This document shows positions 7,682-14,886 of a DNA stretch of 36,383 nucleotides, piece by piece; the first letter of the stretch is position 1, and every line of letters begins with the position of its first letter. Below the pieces are notes generated by a model, which worked only from the letters and a program-made list of their open reading frames with translations, was not told the DNA's origin and did not search any database. The translations under genes were made by a program, and so were the position numbers. The stretch comes from RGIG3009 sp964433065. GTDB lineage: Bacteria > Bacillota > Clostridia > Oscillospirales > Acutalibacteraceae. Location of the stretch: the NCBI GenBank assembly GCA_964433065.1, contig CAYSPZ010000007.1, forward strand, positions 1-36,383, written 5' to 3'.

Positions 7682-8542
7682 TTAAAGGGGAGTTAACACG
7701 TTACAAAGGGTGGCAAACTGTTCCATAGTGAGTTGCTCCGCCCGTGCAGTGGCGGGAATGTTCGCTGCCTCCAGCACCATCATCACCATCGGCTTTTCGT
7801 ACCCCGCATTGCACAACGAGTTCGCAAGCGTTTTGCGTCGTTGTCCGAATGCCGCGTGGATCAGACGGAACAACAACGCTTCGTCTGCCACCGTACAGGC
7901 GGGCTGTTTGCGTAACCGAAGTTGAATGACCGCACTGTCCACCTTCGGCGCGGGATAAAAACTTCCGTGTGAAACGGGGAACAGGATCTCGCTTTCGGCA
8001 AAATAATGTACCGCAAGCGTCACCGACCCGCATTCCCGCGTCCCCGGCGCGGCACACAACCGCACCGCCGCCTCTTTTTGTACCAGCACCGTGATACATT
8101 CGATCGGCAAACGGCTTTCGAGCAGATGCATCAGCAGCGGCGAAGTAATGTAGTACGGCAGATTCGCACACACCACCACCGGCAACCCGTCGGCATATTG
8201 CTTGATAAGCGCACACAGATCCAGTTTCATCGCGTCCCCGTGTACCACCGTGACGTTATCACAATCGGCAAGCGTCTCTTTGAGCACGGGAAGCAGACGG
8301 GTGTCCAACTCCACCGTGATCACCCGTTCGGCGACCGCCGCCAGTTCACGGGTCAGTACCCCTAAACCGGGTCCGATCTCCAACACCGCAAACGGACCGT
8401 CAATGTCGGGATGACACGCCTGCGCCATCCGCGGACACACCGACGGATTGATCAGAAAATTTTGTCCGAGCGACTTGGAAAACGAAAACCCGTTGCGGGT
8501 CAGAACGTCGCGCATATAACGAAGATCGGTTAATTGGGGCAT
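7682..8542 (-). CDS. rsmA: 16S rRNA dimethyladenosine transferase RsmA (KsgA)
   Basis: RsmA dimethylates the two adjacent adenosines in the helix 45 loop of 16S rRNA, a late check in small-subunit assembly. The 286-residue protein has SLGQNFLINP (24-33), the SAM-binding motif LEIGPGLG (54-61), acidic VELD at 77-80, and the catalytic NLPYY (127-131). GGGAGG lies 5 bases before the ATG. It is convergent with khpB and divergent from mnmG, with its own promoter. In related genomes this slot between khpB and mnmG usually holds mnmE, so the placement is unusual. Confidence 0.96.
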   Translation of the reverse strand: MPQLTDLRYMRDVLTRNGFSFSKSLGQNFLINPSVCPRMAQACHPDIDGPFAVLEIGPGLGVLTRELAAVAERVITVELDTRLLPVLKETLADCDNVTVVHGDAMKLDLCALIKQYADGLPVVVCANLPYYITSPLLMHLLESRLPIECITVLVQKEAAVRLCAAPGTRECGSVTLAVHYFAESEILFPVSHGSFYPAPKVDSAVIQLRLRKQPACTVADEALLFRLIHAAFGQRRKTLANSLCNAGYEKPMVMMVLEAANIPATARAEQLTMEQFATLCNVLTPL

Positions 8543-8555
8543 AAGTACCTCCCTG

Positions 8556-8582
8556 GTGTGACAGGTTCAAATCCTGTCACAC
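8556..8582. other. tRNA T-arm-like perfect hairpin in the rsmA leader
   Basis: GTGTGACAGG (8556-8565) and CCTGTCACAC (8573-8582) form a perfect 10-base-pair stem around TTCAAAT. On the plus strand this is the T stem and loop of a tRNA followed by acceptor-like bases and ACA. No anticodon arm or 5' half is found upstream, where rsmA coding begins. It is either a tRNA 3'-end remnant or a leader hairpin. On the minus strand it lies directly before the rsmA SD (8550-8555). Confidence 0.5.
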
Positions 8583-8601
8583 TAACAGATGAATTGTTGT
8601 T

Positions 8602-8630
8602 ATTCTACCACAAATGTTTGAAACATACAA
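8602..8630 (-). promoter_or_regulatory. Putative rsmA promoter with palindrome in its spacer
   Basis: On the minus strand, TTGTAT (8630-8625) and TAGAAT (8607-8602) are 17 bases apart, with TGG giving a TG-extended -10. The spacer contains ATGTTTGAAACAT (8614-8626), a perfect palindrome around a central base and a possible operator. Transcription would start near 8595, with a leader of about 50 bases. Confidence 0.6.
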
Positions 8631-8744
8631 GAGGGACCATTTTTCGAAAAAAACAAACAAATGTGCGCCTTTTTGTGAAAAAATCTGTTGAAGTTGTGGG
8701 CAGTTCGACAAAAAATAGACCGAAAAGACAAACCTCTCAAAAGT

Positions 8745-8763
8745 TTTCCACTAAACTTTCCAC
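8745..8763 (+). repeat. TTTCCAC-N5-TTTCCAC pair upstream of mnmG
   Basis: TTTCCAC at 8745-8751 and 8757-8763 are direct repeats with a 12-base period. Both resemble half of a DnaA box (TTTTCCACT, CTTTCCACT). They lie about 45 bases before the mnmG -35. A GGTGGAAG near 8782-8789 is a further partial match in reverse orientation. Confidence 0.55.
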
Positions 8764-8807
8764 TTTTCAACTGGGAAAAACGGTGGAAGTTTTTTACACA
8801 AAAACGG

Positions 8808-8836
8808 TTGTACGTTCGGCAGTGTTGTGATAAAAT
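8808..8836 (+). promoter_or_regulatory. Extended -10 promoter of mnmG
   Basis: TTGTAC (8808-8813) and TAAAAT (8831-8836) are separated by 17 bases, with TGA just before the -10 (TG-extended). The -35 is weak (3 of 6), which the extended -10 can offset. Transcription would start near 8843, about 25 bases before the mnmG start. Confidence 0.6.
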
Positions 8837-8868
8837 AAAAACCGAATTCACAGGTTAGGATGAGAAAT

Positions 8869-10740
8869 ATGACATTTTTAGCAGGGGAATATGAGGTGGC
8901 AGTCATCGGCGCAGGACACGCGGGCATCGAAGCGGCGCTCGCCTCCGCGCGTCTTGGTTGCTCCACCGCCATCTTCACCATCAATATGGACGCGGTGGGG
9001 AATATGCCCTGCAACCCTTCCATCGGCGGTACCGCAAAAGGTCACTTGGTGCGTGAAGTGGATGCCATGGGCGGCGAAATGGGAAAAGCCGCTGACGCGA
9101 CACTGTTACAGTCGCGTATGCTCAACCGCGGAAAAGGTCCCGCGGTGCATTCCCTGCGCGCGCAGATCGACCGTCGTCGGTATGCGGAATATATGAAACA
9201 TCGTCTGGAAACCACCGACGGGGTGGACTTAAAACAAGCCGAGATCGCCGCGCTGGAACGGCACGAAGACGGACGCTGGTTGCTCACCACCCGTCTGGAA
9301 GAGCAGTATCTCGCAAAAGCGGTCATTTTAGCCACCGGTACGTATTTAAAAAGTACTATCTTCGTGGGTGACGTGTCGTACGACGGCGGTCCCGACGGAA
9401 TGTTCCCCGCCGCTACCCTCAGCGATTCGCTCACAAAACTCGGTATGACCCTGCGGCGGTTTAAAACGGGAACCCCCTCCCGTGTACTGCGCTCGAGCAT
9501 CGACTTTTCAAAAACGGAAGTGCAACCGGGCGAAGACCCCGTCGTCCCCTTCTCGTTTGAAACGACCGATCCGCTCAAAAACGAGGTGGATTGCCACATC
9601 ACCTGGACCACCACCGAAACCAAAGAAGTTATACAGGAAAATCTCCACCGTTCCCCGCTTTACGGTGGAAAGATCAGCGGTGTCGGACCGCGCTACTGCC
9701 CCAGTTTCGAAGATAAAGTGGTGCGGTTTGCCGAAAAAGAACGGCATCAGGTGTTCATCGAACCGTGCGGCAAGTATACCGACGAAATGTATCTGCAAGG
9801 GTTGTCGTCGTCGTTACCGGTCGACGTGCAACTGAAATTCCTGCGCACCATTCCGGGTCTCGAAAACGTAAAGGTGATGCGCCCCGCCTACGCGATCGAA
9901 TACGATTGTTGCGACCCGCGCGAACTGCACCCCACCCTCGAATGCAAAGACTTAGACGGTCTGTACGGCGCGGGACAGTTCAACGGCAGTTCGGGATACG
10001 AAGAAGCCGCCGCGCAAGGTTTGGTCGCGGGCATCAACGCGGCGCGGAAGATCAAAGGACTCTCACCGCTCATCATCGATCGGTCGCAGGGATACATCGG
10101 TACCCTCATCGACGATCTGGTGACCAAAGGATGTATGGACCCCTACCGTATGATGACCTCACGTTCGGAATATCGGTTATTGCTCCGTCAGGACAATGCC
10201 GACGAACGGTTGACCCCCATCGGACGGGAAATGGGTCTGGTAGACGACGAGCGATGGGCGCATTTCTGTGAACGTCAACAACTCAAAACACAGGAACGCG
10301 AACGCATCGACGCGACGGTCGTACCGCCGAGCGATACGCTGAACGCGTTGCTCATCGAACACGGTACCACCCCCGTGACAACGGGTGTGCGGTTGTCGGA
10401 ATTGTGCCGCCGTCCGCAGATCTCGTACGCGATGTTGGCGGCGGTCGACCCCGAACGCAAACCCCTGCCGTCACTGGTCATCGAACAGATGGAAGTGGAA
10501 CTCAAATACGAAGGGTATCTGCGCCGTCAACAGGCGGCGGTGGACGAGATGCGTCGACTGGAAAACGTGTTGTTGCCCGACGATACCGACTATTATGCCA
10601 TCGTGGGCCTGCGCAAAGAAGCGCAGGAAAAATTAAGTAAGTTGCGCCCACGCAGTATCGGACAGGCATCGCGCATCAGCGGTGTCAGTCCCGCAGACGT
10701 GTCGGTGTTGATCGTATGGAGGAACAACGATGATAAATAA
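8869..10740 (+). CDS. mnmG: tRNA uridine-5-carboxymethylaminomethyl modification enzyme MnmG (GidA)
   Basis: MnmG, an FAD protein, works with the GTPase MnmE to modify wobble U34 in tRNAs. The 623-residue protein has the Rossmann motif GAGHAG (14-19), the family block NMPCNPSIGGTAKGHLVREV, GTYLKSTIFVG, KTGTPSR and the C-terminal MTSRSEYRLLLRQDNAD. Two in-frame starts exist, 8860 and 8869. TTAGGATGAG gives 8869 an SD with 8-base spacing, so 8869 is preferred. Its stop overlaps the rsmG start by 11 bases. Its partner mnmE is not adjacent, as it usually is. Confidence 0.97.
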   Translation: MTFLAGEYEVAVIGAGHAGIEAALASARLGCSTAIFTINMDAVGNMPCNPSIGGTAKGHLVREVDAMGGEMGKAADATLLQSRMLNRGKGPAVHSLRAQIDRRRYAEYMKHRLETTDGVDLKQAEIAALERHEDGRWLLTTRLEEQYLAKAVILATGTYLKSTIFVGDVSYDGGPDGMFPAATLSDSLTKLGMTLRRFKTGTPSRVLRSSIDFSKTEVQPGEDPVVPFSFETTDPLKNEVDCHITWTTTETKEVIQENLHRSPLYGGKISGVGPRYCPSFEDKVVRFAEKERHQVFIEPCGKYTDEMYLQGLSSSLPVDVQLKFLRTIPGLENVKVMRPAYAIEYDCCDPRELHPTLECKDLDGLYGAGQFNGSSGYEEAAAQGLVAGINAARKIKGLSPLIIDRSQGYIGTLIDDLVTKGCMDPYRMMTSRSEYRLLLRQDNADERLTPIGREMGLVDDERWAHFCERQQLKTQERERIDATVVPPSDTLNALLIEHGTTPVTTGVRLSELCRRPQISYAMLAAVDPERKPLPSLVIEQMEVELKYEGYLRRQQAAVDEMRRLENVLLPDDTDYYAIVGLRKEAQEKLSKLRPRSIGQASRISGVSPADVSVLIVWRNNDDK

Positions 10741-11461
10741 ACCGTTATTGCGCGAATATACCACGGCATTCGGTGTGCAACTGTCGGAAGAAATGTGCGC
10801 CAAGTTTGACCGATACGCACAGTTGCTCGTGGAATGGAACCAAAAAATGAATCTCACCGCCATCGTCGAACCGGACGATATCGTGCTCAAACATTTTGCG
10901 GACAGTCTGACCGCACTCCCTTTGTTACCGCAACGGGAGGGGATCACCCTCGTTGACGTGGGAACAGGAGCGGGATTTCCCGCCGTCGCCCTCGCCATCG
11001 CGCGTCCCGATCTGCGGGTGACGTTACTGGACAGTTTAAACAAACGATTGCTCTTTTTACAGGAAGTGTGCCGAGAACTCGGTCTTTCGGCACAGACGGT
11101 ACATGCCCGCGCCGAAGAAGGCGGACGCGACCCGTCGTTGCGGGAACGATTTGACGTCGCCACCGCCCGCGCGGTCGCCGCGTTGCCCGTGTTGTCTGAA
11201 TATTGTTTACCGTTTGTGAAAACGGGCGGTGTGTTTCTCGCGATGAAAGGACCCGAAAGCGACGAGGAATACGCACAGGCGGAAAAAGCGATCCGCGTAC
11301 TCGGCGGACGGGTAAAAGAGGTGCGGCAACATACCCTGCCCGTTCTTCCCAAAGACGGTGTGGAACAACTGGAACGACGGATCTTCGTGATTGAAAAATC
11401 AAAACCGACACCAAATGCGTATCCCCGTCCCACCGCCAAGATTAAAAAAGGCGCGATATAA
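10730..11461 (+). CDS. rsmG: 16S rRNA (guanine527-N7)-methyltransferase RsmG (GidB)
   Basis: RsmG methylates G527 of 16S rRNA with SAM. The 243-residue protein has the family N-terminus with LLVEWNQKMNLTAI, the SAM-binding VDVGTGAGFPAVALAI, and the conserved ARAVAALPVLSEYCLPFVKTGG. It starts 11 bases inside the end of mnmG, with TGGAGG about 7 bases before the ATG, so the two are cotranscribed. A strong hairpin follows. The usual next genes noc, parA and parB are not present here. Confidence 0.96.
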   Translation: MINKPLLREYTTAFGVQLSEEMCAKFDRYAQLLVEWNQKMNLTAIVEPDDIVLKHFADSLTALPLLPQREGITLVDVGTGAGFPAVALAIARPDLRVTLLDSLNKRLLFLQEVCRELGLSAQTVHARAEEGGRDPSLRERFDVATARAVAALPVLSEYCLPFVKTGGVFLAMKGPESDEEYAQAEKAIRVLGGRVKEVRQHTLPVLPKDGVEQLERRIFVIEKSKPTPNAYPRPTAKIKKGAI

Positions 11462-11463
11462 AA

Positions 11464-11498
11464 AGAACCGATACAACGCATCGCGTTGTATCGGTTCT
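11464..11498. terminator. Bidirectional hairpin terminator between rsmG and the DUF3048 gene
   Basis: AGAACCGATACAACGC (11464-11479) pairs perfectly with 11483-11498 around a 3-base loop. On the minus strand it is followed by a run of Ts, a good terminator for the lipoprotein gene. On the plus strand the T tract is broken, so it is weaker for rsmG. Confidence 0.85.
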
Positions 11499-11505
11499 CT
11501 GTTTA

Positions 11506-12552
11506 TCATTCGGCAAAGATCAGTTTGCTTTCGAGCGCGTCGGAGGCGAGAACCATATAGATCTTACCTTCGGCGAATTTTGCCGCGCTGCCGTCGAGTT
11601 CGGTAAAGGTGAGCGAATCGGCGGTGCGGTTAAAGTTGATCTTACGGGCGGTACCGCCGGACATCAGGTACGCGGTGCCGGACCCTTCGCGGAAGTTGCA
11701 ATGCTCGTCGGTCTCCATATATTTTTCCGCGTACAGGACGAGGACGTTGGAAACCTGGATCTGGTTGCCTTCAAGCGAGTTATGCGGTTTGCAGGTTGCC
11801 ATTTTACCGATGTTCTTACCGTACAGACCGGTATTTTCATCGTACACGAAGGTGACAACGTGACTGGGGGTGGTGTTGAGTTGGAACGTTTCGGCTTTGA
11901 TATCGCCCGCTTTTTCGCCGAAGGAGAACGGCGCGTCTTTCACACGGTTAAGCGAAATATTCTTTTGTTCGATACGCGCTTTGAGCTTGGTTTGGGAAGT
12001 GACCAGACTATGCACGTAGTCAATACGGTTTCGGAGCGTTTCATCGCGCCAGAACAACGAAGAACTTTCGACAAGTGCGTTGACGTGATCGAGAACGCCG
12101 GTATCTAAGATCGCGTCGGCAGGATAACTGCCGCCTGCGTGAACGTACACAAGACCGAGCGAACGGGCGGTCGCCACGAACGGAGAACGCGCACTGCGGA
12201 TGGGACCGAAGGTTTCGGGAACACGGGAGATGGAACCAAACGCAACCAGCAAACGCGGGATCGCACCCTCGGTCTCACATTCCATATAAAAATCCGCTTT
12301 ATCGATCTGCGGCTGATGACCGATGGTCTTACTGTCGTTCGGAACCATAAACCCAACGGGACGGGTCGGATCGGCGGCATCCAATTCCACTTTACCGGTC
12401 AGAACGTTGTACCCGGTCTTGACGGGAACGGTGGTGGTCGTGGTCGTCGAAGACGTTGTCGTCGTCGTTGTGTCGGTCTCCTTCGCGGGTGCACACGCAC
12501 TGAGCGACAAAAGAAGCACGACCGACATAGCCAAAGCGATAAAACGTTTCAT
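11506..12552 (-). CDS. DUF3048 (YerB-like) lipoprotein
   Basis: The 348-residue protein has a lipoprotein signal peptide with lipobox LSAC (Cys20), then a Thr/Ser-rich linker (27-41). The body matches the DUF3048/YerB family: RPVGFMVPNDSKTIGHQPQI, ADFYMECETEGAIPRLL, GPIRSARSPFV (116-126) and LVYVHAGGS. Members are surface lipoproteins of unknown function. It should be anchored on the outer face of the membrane. AAAAGGGG lies 7 bases before the ATG. It has its own promoter and terminator, so it is a single-gene unit. No function is assigned beyond the family. Confidence 0.88.
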   Translation of the reverse strand: MKRFIALAMSVVLLLSLSACAPAKETDTTTTTTSSTTTTTTVPVKTGYNVLTGKVELDAADPTRPVGFMVPNDSKTIGHQPQIDKADFYMECETEGAIPRLLVAFGSISRVPETFGPIRSARSPFVATARSLGLVYVHAGGSYPADAILDTGVLDHVNALVESSSLFWRDETLRNRIDYVHSLVTSQTKLKARIEQKNISLNRVKDAPFSFGEKAGDIKAETFQLNTTPSHVVTFVYDENTGLYGKNIGKMATCKPHNSLEGNQIQVSNVLVLYAEKYMETDEHCNFREGSGTAYLMSGGTARKINFNRTADSLTFTELDGSAAKFAEGKIYMVLASDALESKLIFAE

Positions 12553-12583
12553 AGAAATTCCCCTTTTTCTTAGTCTATCTCAC

Positions 12584-12612
12584 AGTATACACCATCTTTC
12601 AACAAAAAACAA
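12584..12612 (-). promoter_or_regulatory. Putative promoter of the DUF3048 gene
   Basis: On the minus strand, TTGTTT (12612-12607) and TATACT (12589-12584) are 17 bases apart. Transcription would start near 12577. The -35 lies only 4 bases from the -35 of the divergent tRNA promoter, so RNA polymerase binding may compete. Confidence 0.6.
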
Positions 12613-12616
12613 TAAA

Positions 12617-12644
12617 TTGACAAAGAAAATTTGAATGGTATAAT
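12617..12644 (+). promoter_or_regulatory. Consensus promoter of tRNA-Arg
   Basis: TTGACA (12617-12622) and TATAAT (12639-12644) are perfect hexamers with a 16-base spacer and a TGG extension before the -10. The start would be near 12651, leaving a leader of about 29 bases. It is the strongest promoter seen in the window. Confidence 0.9.
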
Positions 12645-12679
12645 AAGGAACGAAGCAATTCGCCTAAAACTATGTATAT

Positions 12680-12756
12680 GCGCTTGTAGCTCAGCAGGAT
12701 AGAGCGTCCGCCTCCTAAGCGGAAGGTCGGGGATTCGAATTCCTTCAAGCGCGCCA
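12680..12756 (+). tRNA. tRNA-Arg (anticodon CCT)
   Basis: Acceptor GCGCTTG (12680-12686) pairs with CAAGCGC (12746-12752), followed by discriminator G and an encoded CCA (12754-12756). The D arm has GCTC and GAGC. The anticodon stem TCCGC/GCGGA encloses CTCCTAA, giving anticodon CCT, which reads AGG. The T stem is GGGGA/TCCTT around TTCGAAT. The T stem has two G-T pairs and an A-T pair in place of the usual G53-C61, slightly unusual but workable. It is a single-gene unit with its own promoter and terminator. Confidence 0.96.
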
Positions 12757-12790
12757 AAAAATCCTCGTTCCGAAGAACGAGGATTTTTTT
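12757..12790 (+). terminator. Terminator of tRNA-Arg
   Basis: AAAAATCCTCGTTC (12757-12770) pairs with GAACGAGGATTTTT (12775-12788) around CGAA, and a T run continues to 12790. It directly follows the CCA end. Confidence 0.92.
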
Positions 12791-13144
12791 ATCCGTTTCA
12801 AAAACAAGGGGCATGTATCGCGCATACAGATTGCTGATAAACGCGGCGCCGAGGATCCCCGCTTTGTCACCCAACCGCGAAACGGCGATCCGCGTATCGT
12901 GTTGCGGATTAAATCCGTGTACCTGTTCCTGCACGTGACGGTACAGCGGTGCGATCAACCCGTCACCGCCGTGGATGTGGTTATCGATCAACGCGTTCGT
13001 GAGATAGTGTACCGCATATTCGACCGATTCACCGTTATAATCCGTCATACCCGCAACCTTGCCGTCTTGAATGTGAACCAGTTGGTTTTTCAACCGGTCG
13101 CCCTTATACAAAACGTGTTCGGCGCAAATACGGTAGTTGTACAT
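12785..13144 (-). pseudogene. Chimeric remnant: NagA N-terminus joined to ROK-family C-terminus
   Basis: The frame starts MYNYRICAEHVLYKG at 13144, with GAGGAG 9 bases before. Residues 1-62 look like the start of an N-acetylglucosamine-6-phosphate deacetylase: a small N-terminal strand domain (VHIQDGKVAG) then ALIDNHIHGGDG with the metal-binding HxH. From residue 63 the sequence becomes IAPLYRHVQEQV...DTRIAVSRLGDKAGILGAAF, the C-terminal end of a ROK kinase or regulator. The catalytic parts of both are missing. The frame has no stop before the tRNA terminator and runs on into antisense of the tRNA gene. It is best read as a deletion scar joining two genes of amino-sugar metabolism. The family calls are from short segments. 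Confidence 0.65.
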
Positions 13145-13246
13145 CGATACCATCTCCTCACGCTGTCTGCTACCTTTAAAATATAATAAATTCCAATGAA
13201 AAGCAACACCAAAATGCAATCGAGCGCGTCGCTTTTTTATATTTAC

Positions 13247-13275
13247 TTGTCATTGGTTTTGCGCTATGCTATACT
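13247..13275 (+). promoter_or_regulatory. Promoter of the ribokinase operon
   Basis: TTGTCA (13247-13252) and TATACT (13270-13275) are 17 bases apart, with TGC before the -10 (TG-extended). Transcription would start near 13282. Confidence 0.75.
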
Positions 13276-13315
13276 GATGAAGAACGAAGTATATTTCCGA
13301 GAAGGAGAGGATCAG

Positions 13316-14278
13316 ATGAACCCGAAAATTTTAGTGGTCGGCAGTTTCGTAATGGATATGATCGCGACCACGACCCGATTCCCCGAAGCGGGGGAGAGTA
13401 TCATCGGTACGGGATTTTCCACCGCACCGGGTGGAAAAGGTGCAAACCAAGCCATTCAGGCGGCGCGGCTCGGTGCCGACGTGACGATGGTGGGTATGGT
13501 TGGCAACGACGATTTCGGGCGTGCGCTCATTCAATCGATGAAGGACAGCGGGGTCAACACCGAACACGTGTTGGTGACCGACAAAGCCTCCTCGGCGGTC
13601 GCGAGTATACAGATCCAACAAAACGAACAGGGGACCGAGAACCGCATCCTGCTTGTTCCCGGCAGTAACTTTATGATAACGGTAGACGACGTGGCATTCG
13701 TACAGGATATCATCGGCGAATACGATATGGTGATCTTACAAAACGAGATCCCCACCGACGTCAACTGTACGGTGGCAAAATGGGCGAAAGAGAAGGGTGT
13801 ACCGGTGATGCTCAATCCCGCGCCCTACCGCGAATTGCCGCGTGAACTGATCGCGTGTCTGACCTATATTTCGCCGAACGAACACGAAGCCGCCGATATT
13901 GCGGGGTTAACGCTCGGCGCAGACGAGGATATCGAGGCGGCGGTGAAGGCGGTACACGCGCTCGGTACGGACAATGTGTTGATCACGCTCGGCGGTCGCG
14001 GTTGCGCGTACAGTGACGGCAAAACGTTGCAGTATGCGAACAGCGTGTCGGTGGCAGAGGTACAGGATCCCACCGCCGCGGGGGATAGTTTTATCGGCGC
14101 GTTCTGTACGGCGGTCGCGTCGGGGATCCCGATCGCGGATGCACTTCGATTTGCCAACTGCACGGCGGGTATCACGGTGACCGTGATGGGCGCACAGACC
14201 AGTTTGCCGCACCTTGACCGTGTGTTGGACGTGATGCAACAAAACGAGTACGATACCGAACCTTTTAAAGGAGCATAA
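13316..14278 (+). CDS. rbsK: Ribokinase (PfkB family)
   Basis: Ribokinase phosphorylates D-ribose to ribose-5-phosphate with ATP in the cytoplasm. The 320-residue protein has the N-terminal VVGSFVMDMIATTTRFPEAGE, the sugar-binding PGGKGANQA (38-46) and the anion-hole/catalytic block DPTAAGDSF with Asp257. NPNE-like ISPNEHEA marks the ATP-binding region. The start is ATG 13316 with GAAGGAGAGG just before; upstream in-frame codons lie in the promoter. It is the first gene of an operon with a SIS isomerase-like gene (2-base gap) and an esterase. The real substrate could be another sugar. Confidence 0.85.
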   Translation: MNPKILVVGSFVMDMIATTTRFPEAGESIIGTGFSTAPGGKGANQAIQAARLGADVTMVGMVGNDDFGRALIQSMKDSGVNTEHVLVTDKASSAVASIQIQQNEQGTENRILLVPGSNFMITVDDVAFVQDIIGEYDMVILQNEIPTDVNCTVAKWAKEKGVPVMLNPAPYRELPRELIACLTYISPNEHEAADIAGLTLGADEDIEAAVKAVHALGTDNVLITLGGRGCAYSDGKTLQYANSVSVAEVQDPTAAGDSFIGAFCTAVASGIPIADALRFANCTAGITVTVMGAQTSLPHLDRVLDVMQQNEYDTEPFKGA

Positions 14279-14280
14279 CG

Positions 14281-14880
14281 ATGGACGTATTACAACAATT
14301 TATCGATATCAGCAAACGGGAATTTGACGCGTATACCGCGTCGGTGGATCACGCAAGTTTACGCGCCGCCGCCGATCTGATCATTGCGGCGAAACGAAAC
14401 GGAAACCGTTTACATATTACGGGAATCGGCAAACCCGCGCATATTGCGGGGTATGCAGCGTCGCTCATCTCGTCGACGGGTACGCCGACCTATTTTCTGC
14501 ACGGTACCGAGGCGGTACACGGGTCTTGCGGACAGTTGAGCGAAGGGGACGTGGTCATCTGTATCTCCAACAGCGGAGAAACGGCAGAACTCAAAGCAAC
14601 CGCCGTGTCGATTCAAAACAATGGTTGTAAAGTGATTGCGGTGACCGGCAATCCCGATTCATGGCTCGGTCGGTTTGCCGAAGTGTGTCTGGTAGCGGGT
14701 GTATCGCACGAAGGCGGTGTACTCAACCGTGCACCGCGCGCCTCTATTTTGGCGGAAACGTTCGTGTTACAATGTCTGTCGGTACTGTTGCAGGAAAATG
14801 CGAACATTACCCCCGAACAGTACGTGAAACGACATCCCGGCGGCGCACTCGGTGTGTTGCGCGAGGACGAAAAGAGGTAA
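14281..14880 (+). CDS. SIS-domain sugar-phosphate isomerase-like protein (KpsF/GutQ type without CBS domains)
   Basis: The 199-residue protein is a single SIS domain. It has GIGKPAHIAGYAASLISSTG (48-67), HGTEAVHGSCGQLSEGD (74-90), the phosphosugar-binding ISNSGET (95-101) and RHPGGALG near the C-terminus. These are marks of arabinose-5-phosphate isomerase (KdsD/GutQ), but the C-terminal CBS pair of those ~320-residue proteins is missing. AAAGGAG lies 7 bases before the ATG. Given the ribokinase next to it, a role in pentose-phosphate handling is a fair guess. The substrate is not shown by the sequence. Confidence 0.8.
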   Translation: MDVLQQFIDISKREFDAYTASVDHASLRAAADLIIAAKRNGNRLHITGIGKPAHIAGYAASLISSTGTPTYFLHGTEAVHGSCGQLSEGDVVICISNSGETAELKATAVSIQNNGCKVIAVTGNPDSWLGRFAEVCLVAGVSHEGGVLNRAPRASILAETFVLQCLSVLLQENANITPEQYVKRHPGGALGVLREDEKR

Positions 14881-14886
14881 TCGCGT

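Noticed and set aside
8500..8585. A complete tRNA gene ending at 8585
   Set aside because: No acceptor 5' strand, D arm or anticodon arm can be formed; the upstream bases code for the RsmA N-terminus.
8534..8830. Plus-strand open frame of 98 residues starting MGHKYLPGVTGSNPVTLT
   Set aside because: The GSNPVTLT stretch is the usual false translation of a tRNA 3' end, and the rest crosses promoters and AT-rich DNA without an SD.
12599..12784. Extension of the NagA/ROK open frame through the tRNA gene to 12599
   Set aside because: It is antisense to the tRNA and its terminator and gives no family-like sequence; the frame is open by chance.
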